From positions 124,001 to 188,000 of the forward strand of contig NZ_JXAL01000024.1 in assembly GCF_000829465.1 (NCBI RefSeq): a stretch of 64,000 bases of DNA, read 5' to 3'. Under the pieces are notes generated by a model, which was not told the DNA's origin, did not search any database, and worked only from the letters and a program-made list of their open reading frames with translations. The DNA is from Cohnella kolymensis (GTDB lineage Bacteria; Bacillota; Bacilli; Paenibacillales; Paenibacillaceae). The translations under genes and the position numbers were made by a program. Below are positions 63,740 through 64,000 of this stretch, in pieces (within the stretch, counting starts at the first letter, position 1; every line of letters begins with the position of its first letter).

Positions 63740-64000
63740 TGATCAAATCCATTCGCGCAAAACAGATAAAGGGCAACACATTTACACAGGAACTCAGCGG
63801 CCTTGATATTTTCGTGGGTCGTAACGGCTCCGGAAAGTCTACCAGGCTGCAGGCTGTCCAACTGGCGATGCTTGGCTATATCCCCGGCAAAGGAAAAACG
63901 AATCAAGAGACTTTCAAGCTTAGTTCGGGAGAGGAAATGACTGCCGGACTGCAGTTGGATAACTTCACTTTTGACCGCTCCATCGTTCGTTCGGAAAAGC
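63739..64000 (+). CDS. AAA/SMC-like ATPase (3' end outside window)
   Basis: At least 87 residues. After IKSIRAKQIKG the Walker A motif DIFVGRNGSGKSTRLQAVQ appears, characteristic of RecF/SbcC/SMC-type ATPases; the coiled coil and Walker B would lie beyond the window. Phage homologues act in DNA recombination or repair. Confidence 0.85.
   Translation, partial: MIKSIRAKQIKGNTFTQELSGLDIFVGRNGSGKSTRLQAVQLAMLGYIPGKGKTNQETFKLSSGEEMTAGLQLDNFTFDRSIVRSEK

Larger units (their letters stand above)
57515..64000. mobile_element. Prophage, integrase end (continues beyond window)
   Basis: The order integrase, ImmA-type protease, repressor (all minus), then Cro-like protein, DUF771, DUF3102, KTSC and AAA ATPase genes (all plus) is that of the lysogeny and early regions of a temperate siphovirus of Gram-positives. 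Genes overlap tightly and are short. The direct repeats GTGTAAAA at 57598-57616 beside the integrase may be arm-type integrase sites. The right end is not in the window. Confidence 0.88.

Noticed and set aside
1..64000. CRISPR array or rRNA/tRNA genes
   Set aside because: No regularly spaced repeats and no rRNA or tRNA sequence were seen on either strand.

Overview
The window reads as chromosome of a spore-former-type Gram-positive bacterium, most likely Paenibacillaceae (Paenibacillus, Cohnella or a relative). The support is strong AAGGAGG-type ribosome sites, frequent GTG and TTG starts, a YesM/YesN-type sensor and AraC-type response regulator, an MtlR-controlled PTS, CcpA-type cre and NrdR boxes, and a bacillopeptidase F-like protease. 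No rRNA, tRNA or CRISPR array was seen. Most genes lie on the minus strand.

Layout. 1-11.4 kb: a sugar-binding protein (cut by the window edge), a PH-domain protein, then a six-gene sugar operon (two epimerase-like TIM barrels, a zinc dehydrogenase, and a binding protein with two permeases). Next to it are the sensor kinase and response regulator that probably control it, and thymidine kinase. 11.5-17 kb: a DinB-like protein, a frameshifted methyltransferase, a 431-bp inverted-repeat cassette, and glycolate oxidase glcF/glcD with a divergent FadR-type regulator. 17-23.5 kb: an aldolase-oxidoreductase-kinase-DeoR regulator operon for an unknown sugar, a DUF1697 protein, and an ECF sigma/anti-sigma pair. 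23.5-27.3 kb: class I ribonucleotide reductase nrdA-nrdB behind a promoter with two NrdR boxes and a cobalamin riboswitch. 27.6-29.4 kb: a second, 1,766-bp cassette with the same ends as the first. 29.4-37.4 kb: a 1,778-residue secreted subtilase and a few small genes, two of them frameshifted. 37.5-44.8 kb: mtlA-mtlR-mtlF-mtlD-ptsI-ptsH. 45-53.2 kb: fatty-acid beta-oxidation (fadF remnant, fadN, fadA, fadE, acyl-CoA ligase, thioesterase). 53.3-57.4 kb: asparagine synthetase and small genes. 57.5-64 kb: the integrase end of a prophage that continues past the window.

Two observations stand out. First, the cassettes at 12951-13381 and 27599-29364 share 26-bp terminal inverted repeats, each is flanked by a perfect 8-bp target duplication, and neither encodes a transposase. 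One carries a small two-helix membrane protein; the other carries a cytosolic histidine kinase and a scrap that resembles a restriction-modification gene. Both sit in the T-rich tail of a host transcription terminator. They look like non-autonomous mobile cassettes with passenger genes. Second, at least nine single-base frameshifts break otherwise well-preserved genes, nearly all at homopolymers. Sequencing error is the simplest explanation, but phase variation or real decay cannot be excluded from sequence alone.

Coordinates of starts were adjusted to ribosome sites where these clearly favoured an internal codon. Functions rest on recognisable motifs and family knowledge; no database search was run.
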